A stretch of DNA of 41,925 nt from a bacterium (GCA_028689495.1 JAQTWB010000021.1:1-41925); one strand, 5' to 3'; positions 9,710 through 18,366 are shown, numbered from the stretch's first letter. Numbers and translations are program-made. Notes: generated by a model from the sequence alone, not told the origin.

Positions 9710-10294
9710 ATGAATACTGTCGCGCTGACCCTTTACCGAAACAACCCGGCCGATGCCCATCTTCGAAAAAAGACGGCTCAGCTAGCGGCAGGCTTCGAAC
9801 TACTCAGCGCACAATTCATTGAACAAGCTGAGCAAAAGGCGCTGAAATATCAAGAACAGCGAGAGAATGACCTGAAACAAACAATTGATTCACAGCTGAA
9901 GAGCTATTTTGAAAGACAACTCTCTCGCCAAAAAATCGAGTTACAAAAGAACGAAGAGCGAATTCAAGACCTGATTATAAACATTGCCAAAGAAGTTGTT
10001 GGCGCCGAGTTAAAAATCAATCCACTGTCACTAAAAGAAAGAATCCGACGCGAAATTTCCTCTCACGGGTCTTCCCTGTTCAACAAAGAATTGCCATCGA
10101 CAATTGCCATATCCGCCAAACAAAAAAGTTTGGTAAATGATGTGAAAAACGCCCTGCCAAAACAAATACAGGTTACTACCTGTCCCGACATTCAACCAGA
10201 CAATGCACGACTGGAATACCTGGACTCCATCGTTGAACTTGCTCCCGACAAACACTTCGAGGAAATATGGCAATCGCTGCGGAGCCGGAGATGA
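9710..10294 (+). CDS. FliH/SctL-like stator protein of a type III ATPase
   Basis: FliH and SctL proteins bind and regulate the hexameric FliI/SctN ATPase at the base of flagellar or injectisome export machines. The 194-residue product has a long charged coiled-coil segment (about residues 35-95, rich in Gln, Glu and Lys) followed by a C-terminal globular region (IAKEVVGAELKINP; ARLEYLDSIVELAPDKHFEEIWQSL), the typical FliH layout. Assignment rests mainly on this layout and on overlap with the ATPase gene. I chose ATG at 9710 over an upstream TTG at 9680. Its stop overlaps the ATPase start (ATGA), implying translational coupling. No other export-apparatus gene is visible nearby. Confidence 0.7.
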   Translation: MNTVALTLYRNNPADAHLRKKTAQLAAGFELLSAQFIEQAEQKALKYQEQRENDLKQTIDSQLKSYFERQLSRQKIELQKNEERIQDLIINIAKEVVGAELKINPLSLKERIRREISSHGSSLFNKELPSTIAISAKQKSLVNDVKNALPKQIQVTTCPDIQPDNARLEYLDSIVELAPDKHFEEIWQSLRSRR

Positions 10295-11670
10295 ACAAAC
10301 CGTATTTGAAAAGCCTACTCGACGAACAAAACATTGCCCGGGCAATTGAATCAGCGAGCCCTGGTCACAGGTATTATCGGATCAAACGAATCAGCCCATC
10401 AACAATTGACAGCTATATTCCCTCTGGACGTATCGGCGATATCTGTCATATTCACTGCCAGGACGGGTCCGCTGCAGGAGCCACACGAACCAGCGGAATG
10501 ATCAGCGGACTAGACGACGGATTGACGCAGATCACTCTGCAAAACAATAGTGCGCCGGTCTCTCTTCAATCCCTGGTTGAGCATACTGGAAAGACTCTGA
10601 ACATTACTGCTCACAGTGGATTAAAAAACATGGTGCTCGACGCTTGGGGCACAGTGGTCTGCCCGATTAAGCGGGGACACCCCGGAATCTCGCATCTATC
10701 AGGAGTCTCTCCTGATGCTGTATCCCTGCCAATAACCGGCATCGCATCTTCGCCATTTACCCGTCGACCGATCGAAAAACGTATGTGGTGTGGTATTCGA
10801 AGCATTGACGCCTTTACCCCAATTACATATGGGCAGCGCATGCTACTTATCGCCGAACCCGCGGTTGGCAAATCAACTCTTCTCTCGGCGCTCGGCCTGC
10901 ATGCCTCAGCAGATGTGAAGATACTCTGTCTTATTGGAGAACGAGGAAGAGAGGTTGAAGAAGCCCGCAGGCGTCTCGAAGATTCGGCAGATGATGCAAT
11001 TATCATCTATGCCACCAGCGACGCCCCACCTTTTATTCGCAGTCTTGCGTTACAAAGCGCAATTACACTTGCCGAATATTTTCAGCAGCAAGGTGAAGAT
11101 GTATTGCTCCTGGTTGACTCCTTAACACGCCATTTCCGCGCCGAACGGGATCTGGCGCTGGGCCGTGGCGAACCACTCGTTCCAGGTCACTCTTACCCTG
11201 CTTCTATCTTTAGCTCTGCTCCAGCACTATTTGAACGAATCGGATGTTTCGAGAACGGCTCAATCACCGCTTTTTTTACAATGCTCAGCGACGATTCAAA
11301 AAGCGAGAAAGACCTTATTTCGGAAATGAAATCGTTAAGTGATGGCCACATTTACCTGACAAGAGACCTTGCCGAACAACAGATATTTCCGGCGATTGAT
11401 ATCGGCCGAAGTTTGTCACGTTTAGCCTCAACTGTGCTGCCTGAAGATGAGATCCGCAAATCGGCCCTGCTCTCTCGTCTTGTGGCACGCAGTAATCGCG
11501 ACCGCGAGCTGGCACTGATTGCCGGAAATCTCGACCGCGAACTATCCCGGGCAGAGGCTATAAAACCCGCTCTGGAACAATTCATTTGCCAGGACCTGCA
11601 AGAATATTCACTCCCTGAACAAACAAAACAGGCGCTGACGCTGCTTTATGAAGCAGCCCTCAACGCCTGA
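10291..11670 (+). CDS. FliI/SctN-family type III secretion ATPase (divergent)
   Basis: This family is the hexameric, F1-beta-related ATPase that unfolds and delivers substrates to type III export gates. The 459-residue product keeps the catalytic-glutamate motif GERGREVEE, the Walker B strand VLLLVDSLTRHFRAERDLAL, GHSYPASIF and SDGHIYLTRDLAEQQIFPAID. The P-loop (AEPAVGKST, residues 188-196) keeps GKST but has Glu, Pro and Ala where flagellar and injectisome homologues usually have Gly-rich residues (AGSGVGKST). The start ATG overlaps the upstream stop and has GGAG before it. Flagellar versus non-flagellar use cannot be decided from this window. Confidence 0.88.
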   Translation: MNKPYLKSLLDEQNIARAIESASPGHRYYRIKRISPSTIDSYIPSGRIGDICHIHCQDGSAAGATRTSGMISGLDDGLTQITLQNNSAPVSLQSLVEHTGKTLNITAHSGLKNMVLDAWGTVVCPIKRGHPGISHLSGVSPDAVSLPITGIASSPFTRRPIEKRMWCGIRSIDAFTPITYGQRMLLIAEPAVGKSTLLSALGLHASADVKILCLIGERGREVEEARRRLEDSADDAIIIYATSDAPPFIRSLALQSAITLAEYFQQQGEDVLLLVDSLTRHFRAERDLALGRGEPLVPGHSYPASIFSSAPALFERIGCFENGSITAFFTMLSDDSKSEKDLISEMKSLSDGHIYLTRDLAEQQIFPAIDIGRSLSRLASTVLPEDEIRKSALLSRLVARSNRDRELALIAGNLDRELSRAEAIKPALEQFICQDLQEYSLPEQTKQALTLLYEAALNA

Positions 11671-11694
11671 AAATTCGGGTCTACACCTGTAAGA

Positions 11695-12306
11695 TCAGCC
11701 GCCGTATTCGTGCTCGTAATCAAGCATGGAAGCCTTTACCACCTGTTTGGCATGTTCCGCTCCATAAGCCTGAACAATCTTCACCGTAGATGTCTGTCCA
11801 TCCATATTTTTGTAAGTGGCGAAATAGTGCATCAATCTCTCGGTAATGACCTTGGGAATATCATTGATATCCTCAGCCTGTCCCCACATATTGTCTTTTT
11901 CAAGAACCGCAATAATCTTGTCGTCAGCTTCATCACCATCAATCATCTGAATGCCACCAATCACCCGAGCATTCAAAATACACTCCGCCCGATTAATCGG
12001 CCGTTCACTGACAACACAAATATCCAGCGGGTCCTTGTCTCCCCGCTTTGACTCTGGAGACAGTTTTGCCACACCAACGCCACAAAAAGTCTTGGGAATA
12101 AATCCATACAGCGCGGGGGGAAGTGATGAACTTCGCTGAGGTCGATCAACCCGGATATAACCCGTCACCTTATCGATTTCGTATTTAATCGTATCGAACG
12201 GCGTAATCTCGATAAATGCCGAAACTACCTCTGGTGGATTGGGGCCAGCGGTAAGACCATGCCAAGGGTGTGGACGCCACTTATAAAAAGGGTGTGGGAA
12301 ACTCAT
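11695..12306 (-). CDS. ppa: Inorganic pyrophosphatase, family I
   Basis: This enzyme hydrolyses pyrophosphate to two phosphates, pulling biosynthetic reactions forward. The 203-residue product has the family I signature [10 protein letters not shown] (Asp90, Asp92, Asp95 as likely metal ligands), the KYEIDK substrate-binding region, [10 protein letters not shown] and [12 protein letters not shown]. It is longer than the E. coli enzyme (176 residues) because of an N-terminal arm ([15 protein letters not shown]) like that of some plant and proteobacterial forms. It converges with the ATPase gene 25 bp away. The Shine-Dalgarno sequence is weak. Confidence 0.95.
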   Translation of the reverse strand: MSFPHPFYKWRPHPWHGLTAGPNPPEVVSAFIEITPFDTIKYEIDKVTGYIRVDRPQRSSSLPPALYGFIPKTFCGVGVAKLSPESKRGDKDPLDICVVSERPINRAECILNARVIGGIQMIDGDEADDKIIAVLEKDNMWGQAEDINDIPKVITERLMHYFATYKNMDGQTSTVKIVQAYGAEHAKQVVKASMLDYEHEYGG

Positions 12307-12430
12307 CTTAAAATCTCATCATTTTGGTTTAATCGCAGAAATCAGCACAATCCAAATTCTTGAGTGGACCGATGCTGACAGTGGGCATACAGGCACAGTC
12401 ATAGCAAATCAACTGCTAGCCAACAAACTC

Positions 12431-12490
12431 TATACCGTGTCAAAAAACGCAGTTGAACGGTAAAGCAGTGAGGATTACTGATACGGTATA
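12431..12490. repeat. TACCGT-family repeat, short (unit A) copy
   Basis: A 60-bp unit A copy has TATACCGTGTCA at the left and TGATACGGTATA at the right, pairing over 11 bp with one G-T pair, and TA at both ends. Its right end (TATAATCA) directly abuts the stop codon of the small gene at 12492-12728. It shares TTGAACGGTAA and CAGTGAGGA with the copy at 34364-34422. Confidence 0.8.
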
Positions 12491-12491
12491 A

Positions 12492-12728
12492 TCAAACCTT
12501 GATGTCGAGATGCCCGTTACCGCTCTCATTTTCCTCAACCGCGGGTAAAGGCCTTTTCGCCTTTTCACGAGCATTTTCTTCATCGCCAAGATGCCCACTG
12601 AGATCAACCGCATCAATAATGGACTGCGGCTCCTCTGCTTCAAACGGAATCTGATCAACATCACGGCGCACGATCTTCCGTCGTGGCGTATCCTTAACTA
12701 TTGGATTTTCAAGTGGTTTTATAAACAT
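12492..12728 (-). CDS. Small charged hypothetical protein
   Basis: A 78-residue protein begins MFIKPLENPIVKDTPRRKIV, followed by an acidic, probably disordered segment. I do not recognise the family. AAAAGGAGTT lies about eight bases before the ATG, which supports real translation. The last codons touch the flanking TACCGT-family repeat, so the repeat may have trimmed or extended the original C-terminus. It is divergent from the gene at 13011, with which it shares a 282-bp upstream region. Confidence 0.6.
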   Translation of the reverse strand: MFIKPLENPIVKDTPRRKIVRRDVDQIPFEAEEPQSIIDAVDLSGHLGDEENAREKAKRPLPAVEENESGNGHLDIKV

Positions 12729-13010
12729 GGCCAGAACTCCTTTTCCGGAACTTTATCATTATAGACAGACATCCTTGTCCGTCTTGGTCTTGAGCCGGAG
12801 AAACAGCTACCCCAACCTTACACCTTGAATCGACACCACCGGAAAAAAACTTGAACTTTTTGGCTCAGGGTTGCAGAAAAAAAATGTGACTTCCGAAAAT
12901 TCATTCCCAGACTAAAGATCCCGATCCTGCAAGCCGAGAGAAATAACCATAGGGGAGATGAGAAATATACCTATCCCCGGTTTTAAACTGGTTTGAGGGA
13001 GGAGCGGCAA

Positions 13011-13298
13011 ATGAACAACAACTCGGCAATCAGCACTGCTTACGATGGGTTCAATGGTGAAGATCCAAGCGCTTCAGAAAGAGAACTGATGCTGGCGATT
13101 CTGCGCTCAGCTGTGGAAGATGCCGGAAAGCACGGCCTGCATGGCCGAGAGGCTCTCTGCTATATCATGAATGAAGATGAGTATTACCCATTCTCTTTCA
13201 TCAGTATTTGCAGCTACTTAAATATCTGCCCAAACAAACTTCGCCGGCGTGTTGCCCGGCAAATGAAGACGCTGCGCTTGGTCGAGCCGATAATCTGA
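13011..13298 (+). CDS. Small conserved hypothetical protein, helix-turn-helix-like
   Basis: A 95-residue protein has the pattern ERELMLAILRSAVEDAG followed by DEYYPFSFISICSYLNICPNKLRRRVARQ. This resembles a family of about 100-residue proteins common in Geobacter and Desulfuromonas-type genomes, where the second segment (W/YPFSFENIC...LGL...LRR) reads like a helix-turn-helix. The recall is from pattern only. DNA binding is inference. A strong GAGGGAGGAG precedes the ATG at 13011; an upstream start at 12993 would include this ribosome-binding site in the coding frame and is unlikely. Confidence 0.7.
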   Translation: MNNNSAISTAYDGFNGEDPSASERELMLAILRSAVEDAGKHGLHGREALCYIMNEDEYYPFSFISICSYLNICPNKLRRRVARQMKTLRLVEPII

Positions 13299-13340
13299 AA
13301 AACAAATCAAATATAGAGCAGCGAAGCAACATTCTCCATT

Positions 13341-13874
13341 TTAACGAGTTAACCATTCAGCATCCTGCCCCTTATACCGGGGATGGTGACGCCCAGAGTT
13401 ATGCGGCCACACGGAATCACGAGGATCACGGGTATCACGGGGATCACGATAATCACCTCGACCAGGTTCAACCGGCATAATCGGCACCGGCACAACAGTA
13501 ACTGCAGGCGGCAGCGGCTCTTGTGGCTGCTGTGGAATCTCCTGTGGGACCGGGTAAGTCCTCCCTGGACTCTCAGTGCTCCAAATTCGCATTTTCTTTC
13601 CACTGGCAGTTGTCACCTCCTCCCCTGGATATAGATCACCGGAAGATAAATCCCCGGAAGATAAATCACTGGGCCGCTCAACGACAGATTGCCCGACACC
13701 GGACTGCTCAACCGCTGCCGGACCCGCCACACTCTGTGCCTGAACAATTTCCAGCGGCAGCAATAGTCCGATGGTCACCACCAAAAAAAGTAACCCGGAA
13801 CCTGTTTTTTTACCTGAAAAAAGTAACCCGGAACCTGTTTTTTTACCTGTATTTGAAGAACTTAGCCCTTTCAT
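13341..13874 (-). CDS. Exported Pro/Arg/Asp-rich hypothetical protein
   Basis: A 177-residue protein of unknown function. From ATG 13874 (AAGG upstream) it has a basic N-region and a hydrophobic segment (LLFLVVTIGLLLPLEIVQAQ) consistent with a signal peptide cleaved after AQA-like residues. The mature part is low complexity: a DLSSGD duplication, a Pro/Val-rich stretch and a YRDPRDTRDPRDS segment, suggesting a disordered envelope protein. The N-region contains an exact 11-residue duplication (GKKTGSGLLF), encoded by a 33-bp tandem repeat. The open frame extends upstream to 14057 across the purN 5' region, but that part is probably not translated. Confidence 0.6.
   Translation of the reverse strand: MKGLSSSNTGKKTGSGLLFSGKKTGSGLLFLVVTIGLLLPLEIVQAQSVAGPAAVEQSGVGQSVVERPSDLSSGDLSSGDLYPGEEVTTASGKKMRIWSTESPGRTYPVPQEIPQQPQEPLPPAVTVVPVPIMPVEPGRGDYRDPRDTRDPRDSVWPHNSGRHHPRYKGQDAEWLTR
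13784..13849. repeat. 33-bp exact tandem duplication
   Basis: Two adjacent identical 33-bp units (13784-13816 and 13817-13849) lie within the N-region of the exported protein gene's signal sequence. A second, 15-bp near-exact duplication (CCGGAAGATAAATC) sits in the same gene at 13639-13668. Both preserve frame. Confidence 0.9.
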
Positions 13875-13994
13875 ATACCTTGCCTTGTAACTACCGTTGC
13901 TCAAATCGGAGAAGCCCTCATTATCATCGTGCCTGACAGCAAGCTTCTTCAGACCTTTACTAGAACAACTACACGAATGACTCTGGATAAACCA

Positions 13995-14642
13995 ATGCTG
14001 AAAATTGTTGTTTTCATTTCGGGCCGGGGCAGTAACCTGAAGGCGATACTTTCGCATATTCAGGACGGCTCACTGAAAGCCGAAGTCTGCGCCGTAATCT
14101 CGGACAAACCGGAAGCTGCTGGCCTTGAACTGGCAAAAAACGCCGGGGTTCCGGCAATTGTAGTTCCACGACTGCCAAAAAATCGTTCCCTCGCCGAATT
14201 CAATGCCGAACTGGCAGCAACTGCACTTAATTACAGCCCTGACCTGGTTGTCCTGGCAGGCTTCATGCGTGTCGTGACAACAGAGTTCCTCTCGGCTTTC
14301 CCTGGACGCGTCGTCAACATTCACCCCTCTCTGCTGCCATCCTTTAAAGGACTGCATGCCCAAAAGCAGGCGGTTGAAGCGGGCGTAAAGTTTGCCGGTT
14401 GCACCGTTCATTACGTCAACGAAGAAGTCGACTCGGGCGGCATTATCGCCCAGGCTGTAGTTCCTGTTCTTCCCAACGACAGCGAAGACAGCTTGTCGCA
14501 ACGCATTCTTGAAAAAGAGCACAAGCTCTTCCCGGCAGTTCTTCAGGCTTTCGCCAGCGGCCAGATTACCATCGGCGACACCGGGGACATTCAACAAGAA
14601 ACAAATAGTCTGGTAAGCCTGAATTTATTAGTAACGGCATAA
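13995..14642 (+). CDS. purN: Phosphoribosylglycinamide formyltransferase (GART)
   Basis: PurN transfers a formyl group from 10-formyl-tetrahydrofolate to GAR, the third step of purine synthesis. The product shows the N-terminal phosphate-binding ISGRGSNLKAIL, the folate/catalytic region ending in NIHPSLLPSFKGLHA (catalytic Asn and His), and the C-terminal HYVNEEVDSGGIIAQ with the essential Asp. From ATG 13995 it is 215 residues, the family's usual size. An in-frame ATG at 13977 would add six residues; neither has a strong Shine-Dalgarno sequence. Confidence 0.96.
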   Translation: MLKIVVFISGRGSNLKAILSHIQDGSLKAEVCAVISDKPEAAGLELAKNAGVPAIVVPRLPKNRSLAEFNAELAATALNYSPDLVVLAGFMRVVTTEFLSAFPGRVVNIHPSLLPSFKGLHAQKQAVEAGVKFAGCTVHYVNEEVDSGGIIAQAVVPVLPNDSEDSLSQRILEKEHKLFPAVLQAFASGQITIGDTGDIQQETNSLVSLNLLVTA

Positions 14643-14671
14643 CCCTCCCAAAAAAAACAAGAGCCGCTCCC

Positions 14672-15436
14672 ATGTCAGAGACAAACTACCGCCTGTCATC
14701 TCTTCGCTACCTTGGCCACTCGACAACAATCCTGACGTTATCTGCTAATGGCAATAAAGATGAGAACTTCAATATCATCATCGATCCCTGGCTCGCCGGA
14801 AATCCATCCTGCCCACCTCAGTGGCATTCTCCGAAAATCGAAGCTGTCGTTTTGACCCACGGCCACAGCGATCACACAGCATCTGCGCCTGCGCTGATGA
14901 AAAACTGCGACGCGACTTTATTTGCCACATTTGAGCTGGCGACACTGCTGTGTCAAAAAGAAGGAGTTCCAGCAGCGAACCTTCAATTCATGAATAAAGG
15001 TGGAAGTGTTCCGATATGCCATACAGGAGCAAAGCTCACACTGACCCAGGCTTTTCATTCAAGCTCCTTCGACGCCAGTGACGGAATAACATACTACGCC
15101 GGTGAAGCTGCCGGTGCTCTGATTACCACCGCAAACGAAGAATCCGTCTATCATGCCGGAGATACCTGCTTCTTTGACGACATGGAGGATATTGGCCGTA
15201 ACAACAATATCGCAGTTGCTCTGCTGCCAATCGGTGACCGCTTTACCATGGGTCCGAAAGACGCCGCCCGAGCCGCCGCACTGCTTGGCGCAAAAAAAAT
15301 TATTCCGATTCATTATGCGACATTCGGGCTACTGAGCGGAACAGCTGACGCCTTCTACCGCGAGCTTCGGGCGATTGCAGAAAAATTGGCCGATAGTCTG
15401 GTAGTCCTCAAGCCTGGAGAAGCCGCTAGCCTATAA
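14672..15436 (+). CDS. UPF0173 metal-dependent hydrolase (metallo-beta-lactamase fold)
   Basis: The 254-residue product belongs to the metallo-beta-lactamase fold group of poorly characterised hydrolases. It has the metal-binding [10 protein letters not shown] motif, the [11 protein letters not shown] strand with a further Asp ligand, and the C-terminal PIHYATF histidine. Substrate is unknown. It follows purN by 30 bp on the same strand, so may be cotranscribed. Its last 6 bp overlap the convergent ispF gene. Confidence 0.9.
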   Translation: MSETNYRLSSLRYLGHSTTILTLSANGNKDENFNIIIDPWLAGNPSCPPQWHSPKIEAVVLTHGHSDHTASAPALMKNCDATLFATFELATLLCQKEGVPAANLQFMNKGGSVPICHTGAKLTLTQAFHSSSFDASDGITYYAGEAAGALITTANEESVYHAGDTCFFDDMEDIGRNNNIAVALLPIGDRFTMGPKDAARAAALLGAKKIIPIHYATFGLLSGTADAFYRELRAIAEKLADSLVVLKPGEAASL

Positions 15437-15922
15437 AGTTTTTTTCACAAGAAGAGCGACAGCGGAAGCGGCAATTCCCTCGCGACGACCGACAAAGCCG
15501 AGTTTCTCGGTCGTTGTTGCCTTAATGCCAACCCGTGAAATATCCACGCCCAGGACCTGAGCGACAACCTCACGCATTGCATCGATATGCGGCCGAAACT
15601 TGGGCATCTCAGCCATTATGACGCTATCGATATTAACCAGCGAAAATCCCGCCCCCTGCACAGAATCCCAAGCCCGGGCCAACAAAATTCGACTATCAAT
15701 ATTTTTGAATGCAGGATCCGAATCAGGAAAATGGGCGCCGATGTCACCCAAGGCTGCCGCGCCGAGGATCGCATCCGTAATCGCGTGAAGCAGAACATCG
15801 GCATCAGAGTGACCGGCCAAACCCAGTTCAAAAGGGATTGTGACACCACCCACAACAAGTGGCCGACCAGCTGAAAAAGCATGGACATCAAACCCCTGCC
15901 CTATTCTTAGCTGTTCGAGCAC
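15431..15922 (-). CDS. ispF: 2-C-methyl-D-erythritol 2,4-cyclodiphosphate synthase
   Basis: IspF forms MEcPP in the MEP isoprenoid pathway, as a trimer with zinc at each active site. The 163-residue product carries the metal ligands Asp12, His14 and His46 ([17 protein letters not shown]), the [12 protein letters not shown] loop and the C-terminal [19 protein letters not shown] signature. The start is GTG with GGGGGAGT seven bases upstream. It is stand-alone, not fused to IspD. It is followed on the same strand by nothing, ending in convergent overlap with the UPF0173 gene. Confidence 0.97.
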   Translation of the reverse strand: MLEQLRIGQGFDVHAFSAGRPLVVGGVTIPFELGLAGHSDADVLLHAITDAILGAAALGDIGAHFPDSDPAFKNIDSRILLARAWDSVQGAGFSLVNIDSVIMAEMPKFRPHIDAMREVVAQVLGVDISRVGIKATTTEKLGFVGRREGIAASAVALLVKKTL

Positions 15923-15949
15923 CGGACACTCCCCCTTACCGACAATAGA

Positions 15950-16720
15950 TTACCGATAATTAACAAAACCGTAAGCTCTACGATTTCTCATAATTTCACT
16001 AATCGCATGAAATTTTGGGATATATTCTCTTGTTTCCTTACCAAAATACCCCTGCTGCGAAAGTTCAAAAAAATCTCTCGTCCCGGCACTGCGGATTGCC
16101 CGGGAAACCGTGCCAATCCCACTGTTGTAGGCGGCCAGTACCAAATCCCAGTTATCAAGCATATCGTAAAGCTCAACAAAAAGTTTTGCCGCGGCATGCG
16201 TTGCCTGCTCAACTTCCAGGCGCTCATCCTTTAACCAGTTAACCTCAAGACCATAACGCTTGGCCGTTGGGCTCATAAACTGCCACATGCCAGCCGCACC
16301 CTGAGGGCTACGCGCATGATTCAGGTAACGACTCTCAAGAAAAGGGACATTCGCCAATTCAAGCGGCAAATTGTATTCGGCAAGAATCTTCTCAATCAAC
16401 GGCAAATATTTCTGCCGACGTTGAAGTCCGTCACTGATAAAACTCCGTCCGTCACTGGCATAAAAACGGATAAACTGTTTGACCTCAGCTCTTTTAGGAG
16501 TAGCGATCGCCGGAATCCGTGTAATGCTGCTGACCGGAACCTCTTCGACGCGAATCTTGGGCGCATCAGGTTCGGCAGGCAGACTGTGCTTGCGATCGTA
16601 GCTATTGATAACATTGGTAATGGCCCTGGTAGATCTGCTGTCACTTCGATTACCGGACCCGCTGATAACACTACATCCCCCGAACACAATCGTCAGGAGA
16701 AAGAGAATTGAAAAACGCAT
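15950..16720 (-). CDS. Lytic transglycosylase lipoprotein (MltD/SLT type)
   Basis: Cleaves peptidoglycan between MurNAc and GlcNAc. The 256-residue product has a signal peptide with lipobox FGGC (Cys16), a linker, then the SLT goose-lysozyme-like domain: LPLELANVPFLESRYLNHA with the catalytic Glu, SPQGAAGMWQFMSPTAKRYG, and LAAYNSGIGTVSRAI. No LysM repeats are present, unlike full MltD. The gene is 27 bp upstream of ispF on the same strand, so the two are probably cotranscribed. Confidence 0.92.
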   Translation of the reverse strand: MRFSILFLLTIVFGGCSVISGSGNRSDSRSTRAITNVINSYDRKHSLPAEPDAPKIRVEEVPVSSITRIPAIATPKRAEVKQFIRFYASDGRSFISDGLQRRQKYLPLIEKILAEYNLPLELANVPFLESRYLNHARSPQGAAGMWQFMSPTAKRYGLEVNWLKDERLEVEQATHAAAKLFVELYDMLDNWDLVLAAYNSGIGTVSRAIRSAGTRDFFELSQQGYFGKETREYIPKFHAISEIMRNRRAYGFVNYR

Positions 16721-17151
16721 TGAATACCCGTCATTGTTCAGTTGCTACCGGCTGATTAGTCTTCACCTTCTTTGACCTGGCACCACAATTTTTGCAGCAC
16801 CAGAACAGCCAACCCGCAAATGAACTTCTGTTGATATTTCGGATTGCCAACAGCTCCGATGCCGATAAACAACCGACAATACCGAAACCGATAAACAACA
16901 AGCGACCCGCAATAAGCCCGACAAACGGGCACAGCATCGATAAAAATCTGCTGGCAATCTTCCGTGAAACCTCACAAAAGAAGACTGACAAACAGTCATC
17001 AAGGCTGCTGCAGGAAAGCAGCAATGCTTCCTGACTAACAAAACCTACGGCCTTCGTAGAAAATACCGAGACCTTGAAAAGCAAGTTCCAAGTCTTCTAC
17101 AGTTTTCAAATTCTGTCTACAGCAGTATTTTCGTCACATTCCCGGACAAAT

Positions 17152-17175
17152 ACCGCGCTTCGCGGTCTTTTATTT
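17152..17175 (+). terminator. Intrinsic terminator-like hairpin
   Basis: The stem ACCGCG/CGCGGT with loop CTT is followed by CTTTTATTTT, which fits a short intrinsic terminator acting on plus-strand transcripts. No plus-strand gene just upstream is recognised, so what it terminates is unknown. Confidence 0.5.
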
Positions 17176-17252
17176 TCGGTCGCAACAGACAATCACTTGA
17201 GCCTCATATTTTGATGCGGGAAAGCTGCCGAACGTTCAATCAACCTCGCTAC

Positions 17253-17309
17253 CAGCTGATTCGTATATTCGGGTGTGTTTTTCAACACGTCCAAATTACG
17301 AATCAGCTG
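17253..17309. promoter_or_regulatory. 13-bp perfect inverted repeat upstream of the L,D-transpeptidase-like gene
   Basis: CAGCTGATTCGTA at 17253-17265 and TACGAATCAGCTG at 17297-17309 are exact inverted copies, 31 bp apart. The loop contains a smaller nested inverted repeat (GTGT/ACAC). It lies about 80 bp before the next start codon, so it may be a leader RNA hairpin or an operator pair for that gene; the role is inferred. Confidence 0.6.
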
Positions 17310-17389
17310 TTCAAATTCGAGGGTAGACCGAACTGACTATCGATGTTAGTTTTTCAACGATGCAAATATCTTCCAAGGACATGGCGACC

Positions 17390-18130
17390 ATGAAAATCAA
17401 CGCTAAAAAAATCAGCCACAAAAGAATCAGCAGCAATAAACTTATCGTCACCGGACTTAAACAGACCAGAGTAATCCCTGCTCTCGTACTGGCATTGGCT
17501 ACCGCTGCCTGTTCAATTTCAACTGAAGACGTTCGAGACTCTGCCGGACTATCATCGACTGACAGTGCCGCCTCGACAGAAGCGCTAAGTGCACTTGAAT
17601 CATTCCCCCATGAATCCTTCCTTGCATCGGGAACAATTGTCATCAGTCGTTCTCTGCCAAAGGTCAGCACCACAGAAGTTCTGGCTATGAGAAAAGAATA
17701 CGGAACCCTGCTCGGCTATGTTCCTCTTGAAAACAGCCAGACTGCTGCGACCTGGCTCGAATACGAAAAATCATCCGGCCTGCTAAAACTTTTCCATGAA
17801 GGCGACTTGCTTGAAGAGTTGAACACCAGAGGTAATCTTGAACTACCTGCAGGTGATTACGAAGTCATGAACACGGCTGAAAACCCGCTTTGGTATGCCA
17901 GCGATGCCTACTTCAGCAGCAGGCATCTGCCAGTTCCCGGTCAAAGTGACCTCAGCCGATACCGCAGCGGCGCCCTTGGTAATAATGCCGTGTTCCTTAA
18001 TGAAAGCGTTACTATCCACAGCTCTGTCATCTGGAGCAGCGAGGTAGGTGGTCTTCAACTCCCCGATCAAGACCTCCAGGGTTTATTGACTTATATCGCT
18101 CCGGGCACACCTTTTATCATAAAAAATTGA
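17390..18130 (+). CDS. L,D-transpeptidase (YkuD)-like lipoprotein lacking the catalytic Cys
   Basis: Active L,D-transpeptidases crosslink peptidoglycan or attach proteins to it using a Cys in SHGCxR. The 246-residue product has a long basic N-region, a hydrophobic stretch and a possible lipoprotein Cys41 (ALATAAC). The C-terminal half matches the YkuD layout: LELPAGDYEVMNTAENPLWYASDAYF, SRYRSGALGNNAVFL, TIHSS, and the closing DLQGLLTYIAPGTPFII. At the catalytic site it reads SEVGGLQLPD, so Cys, His and Arg are all replaced. I infer a non-catalytic, perhaps binding or regulatory, role. The start is ATG 17390 (AAGGA ten bases upstream); ATGs at 17381 and 17360 are alternatives. Confidence 0.65.
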   Translation: MKINAKKISHKRISSNKLIVTGLKQTRVIPALVLALATAACSISTEDVRDSAGLSSTDSAASTEALSALESFPHESFLASGTIVISRSLPKVSTTEVLAMRKEYGTLLGYVPLENSQTAATWLEYEKSSGLLKLFHEGDLLEELNTRGNLELPAGDYEVMNTAENPLWYASDAYFSSRHLPVPGQSDLSRYRSGALGNNAVFLNESVTIHSSVIWSSEVGGLQLPDQDLQGLLTYIAPGTPFIIKN

Positions 18131-18366
18131 AGCAAGGTCTTCTATTATCCCGACATGGTGTTAGTATTTCGGGTGTTACTGACCAGCAGACAATTATTTC
18201 CACATCTGGCCATCTCCCCTGAATATTTCTCCGGACAATGGTTCTGGGCAATATACGCTGAGAGATATACCTCGTTCAGGGCGACCCAGCCGTAATTCGC
18301 TGTCAGTGTTAAGTCAATGTTAAATATGGGTAGAAGCAGCAAGCTTGATTAAAAGGCATAGCAACA

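Larger units (their letters stand above)
16721..17389. other. Long region with no confident gene
   Basis: No frame in this 670-bp stretch is convincing. On the minus strand a Cys-rich, partly hydrophobic frame can be read (16756-16932, beginning at a GTG; contains VCRAYCGSLVVYRFRYC), and a different frame (16731-17084) is also open. They may be the remains of a frameshifted small membrane/zinc-ribbon gene. The right half holds a plus-strand terminator-like hairpin and a 13-bp inverted repeat, listed separately. Confidence 0.35.

Noticed and set aside
12861-12876. Sigma-54-like promoter (TGGCTC-N4-TTGCAG) upstream of the gene at 13011
   Set aside because: Spacing between the GG and GC elements is one base shorter than the strict sigma-54 requirement.
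18145-18342. 65-codon minus-strand frame between the transpeptidase-like and NYN-like genes
   Set aside because: No Shine-Dalgarno sequence, no recognisable family, and opposite to both neighbours.
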